Shown here piece by piece: positions 7,785 through 8,137 of a DNA stretch of 8,137 nt. Positions within the stretch are counted from its first letter, which is position 1. Every line of letters begins with the position of its first letter. The notes under the pieces were generated by a model. That model was given only the letters and a program-made list of their open reading frames with translations, had not been told where the DNA came from and did not search any database. The stretch comes from CAWVWF01 sp963933885 (lineage in GTDB: Bacteria > Bacteroidota > Bacteroidia > Flavobacteriales_C > GCA-002722245): assembly GCA_963933885.1 (NCBI GenBank), contig CAWVWF010000164.1, positions 1 through 8,137 on the forward strand, read 5' to 3'. The translations under genes and the position numbers were made by a program.

Positions 7785-7792
7785 TATTTTTG
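7785..7792 (+). promoter_or_regulatory. -7 promoter element for the receiver-like gene (TATTTTTG)
   Basis: TATTTTTG exactly matches the Bacteroidota -7 consensus TAnnTTTG. A TTTG at 7756-7759 could be the -33 element, although the 25-base spacer is slightly longer than usual. The ATG of the downstream gene begins only 4 bases after the box, so transcription would start at or very near the A of the ATG, implying a leaderless or almost leaderless mRNA. Confidence 0.5.
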
Positions 7793-7796
7793 TAAT

Positions 7797-8137
7797 ATGA
7801 GTTCAAAAGGGAAAATACTTGTTGCTTCACCTCGATTTTTATTTCGAGCAGGAGTAGAGTCTGTATTTTCCAAAATGGGTTTTTCTATAATATTAGATTC
7901 TAGAACACAGGATGAGTTAGAAAGGAATATTGTTAATAATAATCCAGACTTAGTATTTATTGATAGTAAGGATGGTTGTTTTAAAATTGAGAAAACAATA
8001 GCATTTTTAAGTATAACGAAACCTGCAAAAACAATTTTGATTGCTGATGATATTAAAAAAACTCCATGTGAATTGTATTTGAAAGTTGGAGTTCAAGGAA
8101 TTATTAATTCATCAATTTCAGAAAATGAATTGCATGA
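7797..8137 (+). CDS. Receiver-like (NarL/LuxR-type) regulator with degenerate phosphorylation site, 3' end cut off
   Basis: The 113 visible residues follow the fold pattern of a response-regulator receiver domain: KILVASPRFLFRAGVESVF (6-24) corresponds to the first strand and helix of NarL/FixJ-type proteins, NPDLVFID (49-56) to strand 3 ending in the phosphoacceptor position D56, TILIADD (79-85) to strand 4, and VGVQGIINSSISENEL (97-112) to the G-A-x-G-Y-L-x-K region. The acidic pair that binds Mg2+ is replaced by S11-P12, the switch Thr/Ser by A83, and the conserved Lys by a residue of N104-S105. Only D56 remains, so normal phosphorylation is unlikely. The output domain lies past the window; a LuxR-type helix-turn-helix is expected from similarity to NarL-like proteins but not seen. 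The frame is open upstream to 7656 but has no ATG, so 7797 is the start. It is divergent from truA. Confidence 0.78.
   Translation, partial: MSSKGKILVASPRFLFRAGVESVFSKMGFSIILDSRTQDELERNIVNNNPDLVFIDSKDGCFKIEKTIAFLSITKPAKTILIADDIKKTPCELYLKVGVQGIINSSISENELH

Overview
The window looks like a piece of a Bacteroidota chromosome, probably of the flavobacterial type. The DNA is strongly AT-rich, no start codon has a clear Shine-Dalgarno sequence, and two good matches to the Bacteroidota -7 promoter element (TAnnTTTG) lie just upstream of genes. The large lipoprotein also has the alpha-2-macroglobulin architecture known from this phylum. The genus cannot be told from this sequence.

Layout from left to right: (1) The 5' part of a minus-strand gene for a small P-loop ATPase/kinase of the NadR-like AAA_28 type, cut by the left edge. 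(2) A divergent intergenic stretch of 241 bases (209-449) with only weak promoter-like motifs and no RNA gene or repeat that I can see. (3) A single very large plus-strand gene (450-5987) for a lipid-anchored, thioester-containing bacterial alpha-2-macroglobulin of about 1845 residues. (4) A 35-base convergent gap whose long hairpin runs into the last codons of the next gene. (5) A minus-strand pair, truA followed after 4 bases by an ElyC/SanA/YdcF-like (DUF218) membrane protein, very likely one operon. (6) A divergent promoter region (7587-7796) with a TAnnTTTG box for each direction and a perfect 9-bp inverted repeat. (7) The 5' part of a plus-strand gene whose product looks like a NarL/LuxR-type receiver domain that has lost most of its phosphorylation residues, cut by the right edge.

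Functionally this is mostly ordinary core and envelope content. The alpha-2-macroglobulin is thought to trap proteases in the periplasm, the DUF218 protein belongs to a family tied to envelope maintenance, and TruA modifies tRNA. I see no mobile element, CRISPR array, tRNA or rRNA, and no multi-gene system that I would call new. The points most worth a second look are the degenerate receiver with its possibly leaderless start, the inverted repeat in the truA promoter region, the strand-asymmetric overlapping terminator, and the Tyr/Asp-rich insert and Lys-rich candidate bait segment of the macroglobulin.
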